Source: Cytobacillus oceanisediminis
GTDB taxonomy: Bacteria > Bacillota > Bacilli > Bacillales > Cytobacillaceae
Assembly: GCF_004366035.1 (NCBI RefSeq)
Contig: NZ_SOEE01000007.1
Coordinates: 248,001-312,000, forward strand
Length of the DNA stretch: 64,000 nt
Reading direction: 5' to 3'
This document shows, piece after piece, positions 50,485 through 58,911 of this stretch; the stretch's first letter is position 1, and every line of letters starts with the position of its first letter. The notes under the pieces were generated by a model. That model was not told the DNA's origin. It made no database searches and saw only the letters and a list, made by a program, of their open reading frames with translations. The position numbers and the translations under genes were made by a program.

Positions 50485-51339
50485 ATGGATAAGAAAACAA
50501 TGAGCCAGATGATTAAAGAAAGCTATTCCTCACTCTCGCCAGGACAGCGGAAAGCTGCTGAATTTATAATGGAGCATGCTGATGAAGCTGTTCTATTAAC
50601 AGCATTTCAAGTTGGGAGAAATGCAGGGGTCAGTGAGACAACGGTCATTCGACTTGCGTACGCACTTGGGTTCAGCGGTTATTCCCAAATGCAGGATCGA
50701 ATAAGAAAAGAGTGGCTTGCTGGGAAACAGGTGGATTACTTTGAACATGACTCTTCCATAGAAAATACTGCGGAAGAGAACCTGTTTAGGAGAGTCATTG
50801 ATCAGGAGAGGAAAATACTTCGGCAATTGCTTGATCAGGTTGATGAAAGGGAAATTTGGAAAGCGATTGATGCATTAATCCGCTCAGACAGGGTTTATGT
50901 GGGGGGGTTTGGCAGCTCTTTTGCCGCAGCATACTGGTTTTATTACACGCTTAAACAAATAAGGGGAAATGTTTATATCTCAAGCCCTAACGGTTTTCTT
51001 CCTGAGGATGTGTGTGATTTAACAGATCAATCGGCCGTTGTCATTTTTTCTTTTCCTCGTTACCGGAAAGAAGCGTTAAAGCTTGCATCTTTTGCTGAAA
51101 GGCAAGATTCAAGGATTATTGCCATAACAGACCGCCAGCTGTCACCAATCGGGCAGTTGGCAGAAGTTACGCTTACTACGGATGAGCTTATGGATTCTGG
51201 GCATCATTCGGCAGCTTCCGTAATAAGTTTACTGGAGGTGCTGATTGCAGGTATCGATGAACGGGATCATGAAAGAGCTGCAAAAAGACAGCAGGAACTG
51301 GAAATCTTATATGCTGAACAAGAGCGGTTTTTTGAGTAA
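50485..51339 (+). CDS. MurR/RpiR-family transcriptional regulator
   Basis: 284 residues. An N-terminal HTH_6 domain (SYSSLSPGQRKAAEFIMEHADEAVLLTAFQVGRNAGVSETTVIRLAYALGFSGYSQMQ, about 10-65) is followed by a SIS domain (about 125-255: VYVGGFGSSFAAAYWFYYTLKQIRGNVY, AVVIFSFPRYRKEALKLASFAERQDSRIIAITD). It senses a phosphorylated sugar or related small molecule in most relatives. It heads the transporter-acyltransferase-racemase operon and probably controls it. TGAGGAGCC precedes the ATG. Confidence 0.88.
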   Translation: MDKKTMSQMIKESYSSLSPGQRKAAEFIMEHADEAVLLTAFQVGRNAGVSETTVIRLAYALGFSGYSQMQDRIRKEWLAGKQVDYFEHDSSIENTAEENLFRRVIDQERKILRQLLDQVDEREIWKAIDALIRSDRVYVGGFGSSFAAAYWFYYTLKQIRGNVYISSPNGFLPEDVCDLTDQSAVVIFSFPRYRKEALKLASFAERQDSRIIAITDRQLSPIGQLAEVTLTTDELMDSGHHSAASVISLLEVLIAGIDERDHERAAKRQQELEILYAEQERFFE

Positions 51340-51387
51340 GTTTGAACAGCAGGGGAGTTAATACCAGAAATAAAGGGGGCAAAATGA

Positions 51388-52770
51388 ATGAGCAGTTTAT
51401 CAAAGAAGATGGTTCAGCAGGAGGGAAGGCCATCCTACACAACCGGGGACTATTTAAAATTTTTAATTCCTTCTCTGGTCGGGGTTTTACTATTTATGGT
51501 ACCGATTCAAGGAGCTGATGGAATTACAATCCCAGTTGCTTATTTAGCAAATCAAATTAATGGATTACTGGGAGATTCCATACCTTCAATTACTGTTTTT
51601 ATCATGGCACTTTCAGTAATTGGCTCACTGATAGCAGTAATTTTTAAACCGGGCTTTATCTTGGACAGCCCATATCTGAACAAATTACTGAATGTGAGCA
51701 AGTTTTGGGTGGCAGCCCGTTTACTTGGAACAGTTTTTGCTATTATTACATTATTTGAGTTCGGTCTGGAACCGATATATTCAGAGAATACGGGTGCACT
51801 CTTAATCTATGATTTAATTCCAATACTATTTACTACATTTCTCCTGGCAGGTTTATTGCTTCCGCTTCTATTAAATTTCGGTCTCCTCGAATTTTTTGGT
51901 GCATTATTGATTAAAGTTATGAGGCCTGTTTTTAAGCTGCCCGGGCGTTCTTCGCTTGATTGTCTGGCATCGTGGGTAGGTGACGGGACAATCGGGGTCC
52001 TGTTAACGACAAAACAATACGAAGAAGGCTATTACACAAAGCGGGAGGCAGCAGTGGTGGCAACAACCTTCTCAGTTGTTTCCATTACTTTTACGATTGT
52101 AATTATTCAATATTTAGACTTAGAGCAATATTTCATTCATTACTATTTTACGATTATCCTGGCTGGTTTGGTGGCAGCTATAGTAATGCCTCGAATACCG
52201 CCTTTATCAAGGAAAGCAGATACGGCTTATGAAGGGACAGAGCTCAAGGCGGAAACGAATATCCCATCTCATACTACACCTGTTAAATGGGGATTCAATA
52301 ATGCTATTAAGAAAGCGAGTACAAATAATAGTGCTGCGGCTGTTGTAAAAGAAGGTGTTGAAAATGTTTTGGACATGTGGATGGGTGTTCTGCCAATTGT
52401 TATGGCGATTGGAACGGTTGCCCTGGTAATAGCTGAATTTACACCTGCTTTTACTATTCTTGGCAAGCCGTTTGAACCAATCCTCGCCCTGATGCAAATT
52501 CCGGAGGCGGCAGAAGCAGCTCAGACAATGGTGGTGGGATTTGCAGATATGTTCCTGCCAGCTGTCATCGGCAGCGGCATTGAAAGTGAAATGACAAGAT
52601 TTATTATTGCCTGTGTCTCCGTAACACAGCTGGTATACATGTCTGAAATGGGCGGCCTGCTATTAGGTTCAAATCTGCCTGTCAGCATTAAGGATTTAAT
52701 TCTAATTTTCCTTCTGCGCACTATGATAACACTGCCAATAGTAGCAGCTGTGGCTCATATTATTTTTTAA
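51388..52770 (+). CDS. YjiH-family membrane transporter (nucleoside-recognition/Gate domain)
   Basis: 460 residues with about ten helices. FLIPSLVGVLLFMVPIQGADGITIPVAYLANQI is the YjiH-type start. The gate-like core is LLPLLLNFGLLEFFGALLIKVMRPVFKLPGRSSLDCLASWVGDGTIGVLLTTKQYEEGYYTKREAAVVATTFSVVSITF. Its role as importer or exporter of the substrate used by the downstream enzymes is inferred from the operon. AAAGGGGGC precedes the ATG. Confidence 0.83.
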   Translation: MSSLSKKMVQQEGRPSYTTGDYLKFLIPSLVGVLLFMVPIQGADGITIPVAYLANQINGLLGDSIPSITVFIMALSVIGSLIAVIFKPGFILDSPYLNKLLNVSKFWVAARLLGTVFAIITLFEFGLEPIYSENTGALLIYDLIPILFTTFLLAGLLLPLLLNFGLLEFFGALLIKVMRPVFKLPGRSSLDCLASWVGDGTIGVLLTTKQYEEGYYTKREAAVVATTFSVVSITFTIVIIQYLDLEQYFIHYYFTIILAGLVAAIVMPRIPPLSRKADTAYEGTELKAETNIPSHTTPVKWGFNNAIKKASTNNSAAAVVKEGVENVLDMWMGVLPIVMAIGTVALVIAEFTPAFTILGKPFEPILALMQIPEAAEAAQTMVVGFADMFLPAVIGSGIESEMTRFIIACVSVTQLVYMSEMGGLLLGSNLPVSIKDLILIFLLRTMITLPIVAAVAHIIF

Positions 52771-52844
52771 AACTTTATTGCATTCATAAAAAAGGCAGCA
52801 TAGAGGCCGGAAAGTCTTTGGATATTCATGGAAAGGGGAAGGTT

Positions 52845-53663
52845 ATGAAGCAAGAAGCATTAACATCACTGGCAATTAAAAACCTTCACACAGTTAAGGA
52901 CCTTGAAGCTGTATACGAACTTGAAACCCGCATATGGAGTGTGGAAGAAGCTGTGCCGGTTAATCATACGGTGGCAACGGTTAAAAATGGCGGGTTTGTC
53001 TTGGGAGCTTTCCTGGAAGAGGAACTGATCGGCTTTCAATACAGCTTTCCTGGCTTTGACGGCACAAGGATATATCTTTGCTCTCACAGCCTTGGGGTTC
53101 AAGCGGAGTACCGGGCGTTCGGGATTGGAGAAAAGCTGAAAAATGCTCAAAAAAAGACAGCGCTTGAGAAAGGCTATGATCTGATTTCGTGGACATATGA
53201 CCCGCTTGAGACGGTTAATGCTAATCTCAATCTGCATAAACTCGGAGCGGTATGCACTCAATATATCGAAAATGCTTATGGTGAAATGTCAGACCATATG
53301 AATGCAGGCATACCATCTGACCGATTTGTAGTGGAGTGGCGAATTAAAGGGGAATGTCCTGAACGTCAATGGTCTGAAGAGGTTCTGCCGAAGGCATTGG
53401 AAACAGGTATGTCGGATGGCTTTTATTTTCCTGAAAATACACAGTTGTTTCATGAAAATGAAAAAATTCTTATCCCGGTTCCGGGGAATTTTCAGGATAT
53501 TAAAAAGCGGGATTTTGAATTGGCTTTGAAATGGAGAGAGAGCACGAAAGAAGTATTCATTCATTATCTCAGCAAAGGCTGGATTGTAACGGATTTGATA
53601 AGGGACATAACGGCGGAAAACCAATACTTATATCTCTTGGAAAAAGAAAAGGGATACTGCTAG
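52845..53663 (+). CDS. GNAT-family acyltransferase, putative D-amino-acid N-succinyltransferase
   Basis: 272 residues from the ATG after GGGGAAGG; a TTG at 52818 lacks a site. The GNAT domain is N-terminal (LEAVYELETRIWS...FVLGAFLEEELIGFQYSFPG...YLCSHSLGVQAEYRAFGIGEKLKNAQKKTALEKGYDLISWTYDPLETVNANLNLHKLGAV), with a C-terminal extension of about 110 residues (COG3375-like). In Geobacillus, a GNAT beside an N-succinylamino-acid racemase succinylates D-amino acids; the assignment here is by that context. Confidence 0.75.
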   Translation: MKQEALTSLAIKNLHTVKDLEAVYELETRIWSVEEAVPVNHTVATVKNGGFVLGAFLEEELIGFQYSFPGFDGTRIYLCSHSLGVQAEYRAFGIGEKLKNAQKKTALEKGYDLISWTYDPLETVNANLNLHKLGAVCTQYIENAYGEMSDHMNAGIPSDRFVVEWRIKGECPERQWSEEVLPKALETGMSDGFYFPENTQLFHENEKILIPVPGNFQDIKKRDFELALKWRESTKEVFIHYLSKGWIVTDLIRDITAENQYLYLLEKEKGYC

Positions 53664-53675
53664 GAGACTGGGAAT

Positions 53676-54785
53676 ATGGACATTAAAAGCGTCGTTTTAA
53701 GGCACGTCAAAATGGAGCTGCTGAATCCATTTACAACAAGTGTCGGAACGGAAGTGGATAAGGACTTTATTCTGGTAGAAGTAAAGTCAAAAAGCGGAGA
53801 GTCAGGCTGGGCTGAATCGGTTTCCATTATGGAGCCTATTTACAATGAAGAAACAGTTAAAACAAATTGGCATATAATGAGTGATCATTTAATACCGATC
53901 CTTTTTGCATCAGAAATTCGTCACCCTGATGATGTTTCAGAGGCATTCAGGCCTATCAGGGGAAACTTTAATGCCAAAGCAGCGCTGGAGGGTGCTGTCT
54001 GGGACCTTTATGCCCGGGAGAAGGGGATATCTCTCGCAAAAGCTTTAGGTGGAGTAAAGGAAAAAATAGAAGTGGGCGTAAGTGTGGGCATACAGGAGTC
54101 AGAAGTAAAGATGCTCAAGCAAATTGAAGGTTATGTAAATGAAGGCTATCGGCGGATTAAGGTGAAAATCAAGCCCGGCTGGGATGTGCATATTTTAAAA
54201 TCCATCCGTGCCCAATTTCCTGAAATACAGCTTATGGCTGATGCCAATTGTGCCTATACACTTAATGATATTGATCATCTACAAAGGATGGAGGAGTTTA
54301 ATCTAATGATGATTGAACAGCCTTTAGATCATGATGATATTATCGACCATGCCAAACTTCAAAGTCATCTGAAAACGCCAATTTGCCTTGACGAAAGTAT
54401 ACATACCTTTGAGGATGCAAGAAAAGCGATTGAGTTTGGAAGCTGCAGAATCATAAATCTTAAAATCGGCCGTGTTGGAGGACTGACAGAGTCCAAAAGA
54501 ATTCACGACCTTTGCGAAGATCATGATATTCCGATGTGGTGTGGCGGAATGCTTGAAGCTGGAATAGGCCGTGCGCACAATATTGCCATTACTTCACTGT
54601 CCAATTTCACGCTTCCTGGAGATACGGCCCCATCATCCCACTACTGGAAGGAAGATATCATCCGTCCTGAAGTCATTATGGAAGATGGATTTATATTTGT
54701 GCCTCAAAGGCCTGGAATAGGGTATGAACCTAATCGTTCTAAAATGGAGGATGTCACCCTTTATAGCCGTACTTATTCAAAATAA
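53676..54785 (+). CDS. N-succinylamino-acid racemase / o-succinylbenzoate synthase family enzyme
   Basis: A 369-residue enolase-superfamily enzyme. Catalytic K162-V-K164, metal ligands D189 (MADAN), E214 (IEQPL) and D239 (CLDES), and second base K263 (NLKIGRVGG) are all in place. [18 protein letters not shown] follows. Such proteins carry NSAR and often OSBS (MenC) activity. No menaquinone genes are nearby and a GNAT gene lies 12 bp upstream, so racemisation of N-succinyl amino acids is the likelier role. TAGGAGAC precedes the ATG. Last gene of the operon. Confidence 0.88.
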   Translation: MDIKSVVLRHVKMELLNPFTTSVGTEVDKDFILVEVKSKSGESGWAESVSIMEPIYNEETVKTNWHIMSDHLIPILFASEIRHPDDVSEAFRPIRGNFNAKAALEGAVWDLYAREKGISLAKALGGVKEKIEVGVSVGIQESEVKMLKQIEGYVNEGYRRIKVKIKPGWDVHILKSIRAQFPEIQLMADANCAYTLNDIDHLQRMEEFNLMMIEQPLDHDDIIDHAKLQSHLKTPICLDESIHTFEDARKAIEFGSCRIINLKIGRVGGLTESKRIHDLCEDHDIPMWCGGMLEAGIGRAHNIAITSLSNFTLPGDTAPSSHYWKEDIIRPEVIMEDGFIFVPQRPGIGYEPNRSKMEDVTLYSRTYSK

Positions 54786-54799
54786 TGACATGCATAGCT

Positions 54800-54829
54800 G
54801 CGCCAGGGGGAACTCTGGCGGTTTTTTTT
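54800..54829 (+). terminator. Terminator of the racemase operon
   Basis: CGCCAG/CTGGCG stem around GGGGAACT, followed by eight T. Confidence 0.92.
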
Positions 54830-54862
54830 ATGTTGAATATTGCATTAGGGCCCGCTTTAATT

Positions 54863-54878
54863 TGTGATTCATATCACC
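54863..54878. promoter_or_regulatory. Fnr/Crp-like box upstream of the heme A synthase gene
   Basis: TGTGATTCATATCACC matches TGTGA-N6-TCACA at 9 of 10 positions. It is centred about 60 bp upstream of the start predicted from the promoter at 54896-54924. Confidence 0.5.
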
Positions 54879-54895
54879 GAAAGATATTCCGCCTT

Positions 54896-54924
54896 TTGAT
54901 AAACTGAATGAAAAATTCTAAATA
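54896..54924 (+). promoter_or_regulatory. Sigma-A promoter of the CtaA-like gene
   Basis: TTGATA (54896-54901), 17 bp, TAAATA (54919-54924). Confidence 0.55.
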
Positions 54925-54947
54925 TTGAAATATAAGGGGTGTGGAGT

Positions 54948-55868
54948 TTGAAGGTAAAACGGCTGGCATTTTTAACAATTGTCATTACCTATTTTCTAAT
55001 TGTATTCGGAGGGTATGTGGCATCTTCGGAGTCGGGCATGGGATGCGGGCCGGAATGGCCTTTATGCAATGGTAAGGTAATCCCGATATTAGAAGGGGAT
55101 ACCTTAATTGAGTTTGCTCACAGGGTCATCGGTGCAGTACTTGGAATAATGACGGCGGTGTTGTATTTTAGTATTCAAAAGTCAAATCCGGTGCGAGAAC
55201 TTGATATAGTTTCGAAGGTGCTGATGCTGCTTTTACTAATTCAAATTTTACTGGGGGCTGCTGTCGTTTGGCTGGATTTGCCTGCTGTGGTTGTCTCTGT
55301 TCACCTGATGGTGGCAATGCTTTTCCTGGCTGCGCTAATCTGGATCTGGCGCAATGCTGGTGAACAGCGATCACTTGCTGTATTCAGAAAACAAAAGAGT
55401 TTCCAAAAAAATTTTAATGGATTGCTGATTGTGACTCTTCTTACATTATTCCTTGGTGCGTATATTAAGCATCAATCATTAGGATTGTCCTGTGGATGGC
55501 TTGAATGTGCAAATGGTTTAATGCCTGTATCCATATCTGGGATGATCCAGACCGGACACAGGATTCTAGCTGGAGTTCTGGCATTCTACATACTTATTCT
55601 TACATATCTATCATTTAAAAATAAATGTGAGGCTGGGCTGCAGAATCGGCTTATGGCTGCCTCCTTGCTTGTTTTAACCCAAATCATTATTGGAGTTCTT
55701 ACCATTATAAGTTACATTGAATTATCCTGGGCAGTTCTCCACCTTGCTTTTGGGACAGCGTTGTTTGCAATTGTTTTTGAGGCAAGAGTATTTGTGTCAC
55801 AATCAGGAGGGGTAAACAGTACATGGAAAATAACCCGTAATCAGAAGTATTTTGTAAATTCAGAATGA
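54948..55868 (+). CDS. Heme A synthase-like protein (CtaA/COX15 family)
   Basis: 306 residues from TTG, with AAGGGG 8 nt upstream. Eight helices in two four-helix halves. First half: LTIVITYFLIVFGGYVASSESGMGCGPEWPLCNGKVIP, with the extracellular Cys pair, and EFAHRVIGAVLG with a haem-ligand His. Second half: CGWLECANGLMPVSISGMIQTGHRILAGVLAF and SWAVLHLAFGTALF. It converts heme O to heme A for cytochrome oxidase. It stands alone with no ctaB-G cluster, so it may be a paralogue of the main ctaA. Fnr-like box upstream. Confidence 0.88.
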   Translation: MKVKRLAFLTIVITYFLIVFGGYVASSESGMGCGPEWPLCNGKVIPILEGDTLIEFAHRVIGAVLGIMTAVLYFSIQKSNPVRELDIVSKVLMLLLLIQILLGAAVVWLDLPAVVVSVHLMVAMLFLAALIWIWRNAGEQRSLAVFRKQKSFQKNFNGLLIVTLLTLFLGAYIKHQSLGLSCGWLECANGLMPVSISGMIQTGHRILAGVLAFYILILTYLSFKNKCEAGLQNRLMAASLLVLTQIIIGVLTIISYIELSWAVLHLAFGTALFAIVFEARVFVSQSGGVNSTWKITRNQKYFVNSE

Positions 55869-55877
55869 ATAATAACC

Positions 55878-55917
55878 ACCCAAAAAAAGGCAGTCAAGTG
55901 ACGTGCCTTTTTTTGGT
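55878..55917. terminator. Bidirectional terminator between ctaA-like gene and small spore gene
   Basis: CACCCAAAAAAAGGCA/TGCCTTTTTTTGGTG with an 11-nt loop; A- and T-runs on either side. Confidence 0.85.
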
Positions 55918-55925
55918 GTGACGGT

Positions 55926-56051
55926 TTATTTTTGCAGATCTTTTTTTGTTATTTCGCTTCTGATATTTGCCTCTCTTGAAAACTCCGTATCCTGTTTTTG
56001 GTTTTTAGGATATTTGTTTTTTCTTTCGCGGTTATCATTTTTGTTGGTCAT
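55926..56051 (-). CDS. Small hydrophilic protein, 41 aa
   Basis: 41 residues: MTNKNDNRERKNKYPKNQKQ then DTEFSREANIRSEITKKDLQK. Very polar, Asn/Lys/Arg-rich, no Cys or Trp. GGAGGCATACCT gives a good ribosome site before the ATG. It lies between the shared terminator and a minus-strand SASP gene, so a spore function is plausible. I cannot name the family. Confidence 0.6.
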   Translation of the reverse strand: MTNKNDNRERKNKYPKNQKQDTEFSREANIRSEITKKDLQK

Positions 56052-56100
56052 AGGTATGCCTCCGTTGGTAATTCAGCTTTTGAGTGAAAGTATTTTATTA

Positions 56101-56129
56101 ATAACCGGCCCATGGGCAGGGCCGGTTAA
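56101..56129 (-). terminator. Terminator of the SASP gene
   Basis: TAACCGGCCC/GGGCCGGTTA around ATGGGCA; the minus-strand tail is TTATTAATAAAA, only moderately T-rich. Confidence 0.65.
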
Positions 56130-56148
56130 GTCCAGCAAAAAACATCCT

Positions 56149-56343
56149 CTACTGATTTTGCTGGTTTTTAAGCTGCTGTTCTGCCATTGCGACAAGGCGC
56201 TTTGTCATCTCCCCGCCGACAGAACCGTTTGCTCGTGCGGTCGTATCAGCACCAAGCTGAACTCCAAACTCATTGGCGATCTCCTGTTTCATTTGATCCA
56301 ATACATTTTCTGCACCGGGTACCAAAAGTTTGTTTCTTGCCAT
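56149..56343 (-). CDS. Alpha/beta-type small acid-soluble spore protein
   Basis: 64 residues: [58 protein letters not shown]. The GPR cleavage region (EIANEFGV) and the C-terminal [13 protein letters not shown] block are the hallmark of alpha/beta SASPs, which coat spore DNA and protect it from UV and heat. CGGGAGTG precedes the ATG. Expected in the forespore under sigma-G, though I could not pick out a clear promoter. Confidence 0.96.
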   Translation of the reverse strand: MARNKLLVPGAENVLDQMKQEIANEFGVQLGADTTARANGSVGGEMTKRLVAMAEQQLKNQQNQ

Positions 56344-56462
56344 GATACAACACTCCCGACGATTATTTGAGCAAATTAATGCTCGTTTTTAACTTAACCG
56401 ATTAATGAAAGACAGATGCAACTATAAAATTTCCAATCATTTTAATCTGATAGTAAGATTAA

Positions 56463-56570
56463 TGTTAGATAATATAACATAAAAATTATAAATTTTCTAA
56501 AAATAGATTGACTTATGTAAAATTTAGAGTAAAATAAGGATTAAATTTCAAGATGTTAGATAATATAACA
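56463..56570 (+). promoter_or_regulatory. amtB control region: promoter between two identical TnrA/GlnR boxes
   Basis: The 19-mer ATGTTAGATAATATAACAT occurs twice, with box cores TGTTA-N7-TAACA at 56463-56479 and 56554-56570. Both are perfect TGTnA-N7-TnACA sites. Between them a sigma-A promoter TTGACT (56508-56513), 16 bp, TAAAAT (56530-56535) fires toward amtB. The upstream box suits TnrA activation and the downstream one, at about +20, suits repression. Confidence 0.85.
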
Positions 56571-56622
56571 TCGTTTTTGTATTAATTATTACATTGTAAA
56601 CAATAATAGGGAGGAATGACAA

Positions 56623-57891
56623 TTGGATGCCACATTTTTAATGAACAGCCTGTGGGTTATGCTGGGAGCAATTTTAGTCATTTTTATGCTTGGCGGTTTT
56701 ATTATGCTGGAAGCCGGTTCTACCCGGATGAAAAATGCGGGGCATATTGCAGGAAAAACGATCTTTACCTTTGGTTTATCATCATTAGTGTTTTGGGCAG
56801 TGGGGTTTGGCTTCATATTTGGCGGTAATGCAAATATCCTGGTCGGGCTTACAAATTTCTTTTACTCAGGTGCTGAACTTGAGGGAATGGGCTTATCATC
56901 TTCGGTATTCTTCGTATTCCAGCTGGCATTTGCCGGTATTGCCATCACGATTGCACTAGGCGGATTTGCTGAACGTGCAAAACTATCCGTTTACCTCATT
57001 TTCACCGTATTATTTTCCGCAATTGTTTATCCTGTGGTTGCACATTGGATTTGGGGAGGGGGCTGGCTTGCAGAACACGGCAAGCAGGACTTTGCCGGGT
57101 CAACGGTTGTTCACTTAACAGGTGCTATGGCAGCCTTGGCCGCTACTATTTTACTTAAGCCCCGAATTGGAAAGTTCAACAAAGACGGTTCGGCTAACAA
57201 TATCTATGGCCATAACCAAGTATATACAGCCCTGGGTGTGCTGATCCTGTGGGTTGGCTGGTTCGGTTTTAACGCTGGGAGTACATTGACTGTGGAAGAT
57301 GGGTTCTTTGGATTTGTAGCTCTTAATACAAATCTTGCTGCAGGAGCAGGCGCCGTATCAGCATTGATTATTTCCTGGGTAGTTATGGGGAAATCCGATG
57401 TGCCGACAATGCTCAATGGTGCTCTTGCAGGCCTTGTCGCTATTACAGCTTCCTGTGCATTTGTGGATACATGGGCGGCTGTTGTCATAGGGTTTGTAGC
57501 AGGGATCCTTGTTTTCTACAGTGTGCGTTTCTTTGAAAAGAGGTCAATTGATGATCCCATCTTTGCACTATCTGTCCACGGTGCAGCTGGGGTTTGGGGG
57601 ACATTATCCACTGGATTCTTTGCAACACCTGAATTGGCATCAGTCGGAAAGCCTGGATTGTTTTATGGGGGCGGTTTTGAACAGCTGGGAGTTCAGTTCA
57701 TGGGTGTAGCTGTATCCGGTCTTTATGCTTTTGCTGTATCCTTCATTATTTTGGCAGCTGCCAAGAAAGTATTGGGAGGACTTCGGGTAACAGAAGAAGA
57801 AGAAATTATGGGATTAGATTTAAGTGAACATGGAAGCTACGGATATCCGGAAGTCTTCATGGCTGAGGAAAACAAAAGTTTAAGCTCATAA
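56623..57891 (+). CDS. amtB: Ammonium transporter (AmtB/NrgA)
   Basis: 422 residues from TTG, with GGGAGGA upstream. Eleven helices: LMNSLWVMLGAILVIFMLGGFIMLEAGSTRMKNAGHIAGKTIFTFG, STVVHLTGAMAALAATILLKPR, IYGHNQVYTALGVLILWVGWFGFNAGSTL, FALSVHGAAGVWGTLSTGFFA. The two pore histidines are in GHNQ and in SVHGA-type positions of the family. It imports ammonium/ammonia. Twin TnrA/GlnR boxes control it. No PII (nrgB/glnK) gene follows; a DUF294 nucleotidyltransferase does. Confidence 0.95.
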   Translation: MDATFLMNSLWVMLGAILVIFMLGGFIMLEAGSTRMKNAGHIAGKTIFTFGLSSLVFWAVGFGFIFGGNANILVGLTNFFYSGAELEGMGLSSSVFFVFQLAFAGIAITIALGGFAERAKLSVYLIFTVLFSAIVYPVVAHWIWGGGWLAEHGKQDFAGSTVVHLTGAMAALAATILLKPRIGKFNKDGSANNIYGHNQVYTALGVLILWVGWFGFNAGSTLTVEDGFFGFVALNTNLAAGAGAVSALIISWVVMGKSDVPTMLNGALAGLVAITASCAFVDTWAAVVIGFVAGILVFYSVRFFEKRSIDDPIFALSVHGAAGVWGTLSTGFFATPELASVGKPGLFYGGGFEQLGVQFMGVAVSGLYAFAVSFIILAAAKKVLGGLRVTEEEEIMGLDLSEHGSYGYPEVFMAEENKSLSS

Positions 57892-57927
57892 GCAAGAATC
57901 GAGCTTTCTTTTAAAGGAAGTGCCTGA

Positions 57928-58911
57928 ATGGAATCATCATTTAATTCTTATCAAACCCTGAAAAAGTGGAAAGAGGAACAGATAATAAAATATCGCTATG
58001 ATGCCAGTGCTCTGAATGAATTTCACGACCTTATCATGAAAGATGTTATTCGCATAGCTTTGGAGCGATTGAAAATAGAAAGATCACCTTCATGGAAGTT
58101 TGCCTGGTTTACGATGGGGAGCGGCGGGCGAAAGGAACATGGCTTTCTGAGTGACCAGGACCATGGATTGGTGTTTGAACCGGAAGAGGATGAAGCAGAA
58201 GCGTATTTTTTGCAGCTGGGGGAGGAAATTTCAAAAGGTTTGCATGCAGCTGGATATCCCTATTGCGAAGGGAATGTGATGAGTTCAAATCCACTGTGGT
58301 GCAAGTCCATATCTAAATGGAAAAGACAGATCCAAGCATGGATGCAGGAGGAGAGTCTGCAGACGATAAGAAATCTCCACATTTTCTATGACAGCAGAGT
58401 GCTTGCAGGCGAGGAGGGATATATAGGTGAATTGAAGTCCATTATCCACATGAACATTCAAAAAAGCCCTCATTTGCTGACCAGGATGATGGAGACCAGT
58501 ATGCATATAAAAAAATCAGTTGGTCCATTTGGCCAGCTTCTGACAGAGGAAAAGGGGAGCCATCAAGGAGAGTTGGATCTAAAATATGCCGCATTTATAC
58601 CATATGTAAATGCGGTTAGAATTCTTGCTGTCAAAGAAGGGGTATTGGAGACTTCCACTATTGCCCGAATGAGCAAGCTCAAAGAAATGGATGGCTATGA
58701 TGAGGAAATGGGTAAATATACAAGTAATTTTGCTGCTTTGTTAAAATGGAGACTTCAGTCTTACAGGCAAACAGATACTTATGATGATACCCACTACATT
58801 CAGCTGAAATCCTTATCAAAATCTGAAAGAAATGAATTGAAAAATATTTTAAAGGATGGCAAAAAGCTTCATCAGTTTGTGATCAGGGCCATTGAAAAGG
58901 GTGCAGGTTGA
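57928..58911 (+). CDS. DUF294 (GlnD-like) nucleotidyltransferase
   Basis: 327 residues. The nucleotidyltransferase signature is G64-S-G-G-R-K-E-H-G-F-L-S-D76-Q-D78-H-G, as in GlnD-type enzymes, followed by a helical DUF294_C/substrate-binding-like region (LYFDSRVL-type FYDSRVLAGEEGYIGELK, then LKYAAFIPYVNAVRILAVKEGVLETSTIARMSKLKEM). It lacks the CBS and cyclic-nucleotide domains of longer relatives. It probably transfers NMP to a protein or small molecule; the target is unknown. Located 36 bp after amtB with AAAGGAAG, no terminator between, so likely cotranscribed. Confidence 0.85.
   Translation: MESSFNSYQTLKKWKEEQIIKYRYDASALNEFHDLIMKDVIRIALERLKIERSPSWKFAWFTMGSGGRKEHGFLSDQDHGLVFEPEEDEAEAYFLQLGEEISKGLHAAGYPYCEGNVMSSNPLWCKSISKWKRQIQAWMQEESLQTIRNLHIFYDSRVLAGEEGYIGELKSIIHMNIQKSPHLLTRMMETSMHIKKSVGPFGQLLTEEKGSHQGELDLKYAAFIPYVNAVRILAVKEGVLETSTIARMSKLKEMDGYDEEMGKYTSNFAALLKWRLQSYRQTDTYDDTHYIQLKSLSKSERNELKNILKDGKKLHQFVIRAIEKGAG

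Noticed and set aside
55903..56370. 155-codon plus-strand frame opposite the SASP gene
   Set aside because: The SASP and 41-residue proteins on the minus strand explain the region; the frame runs through a terminator.
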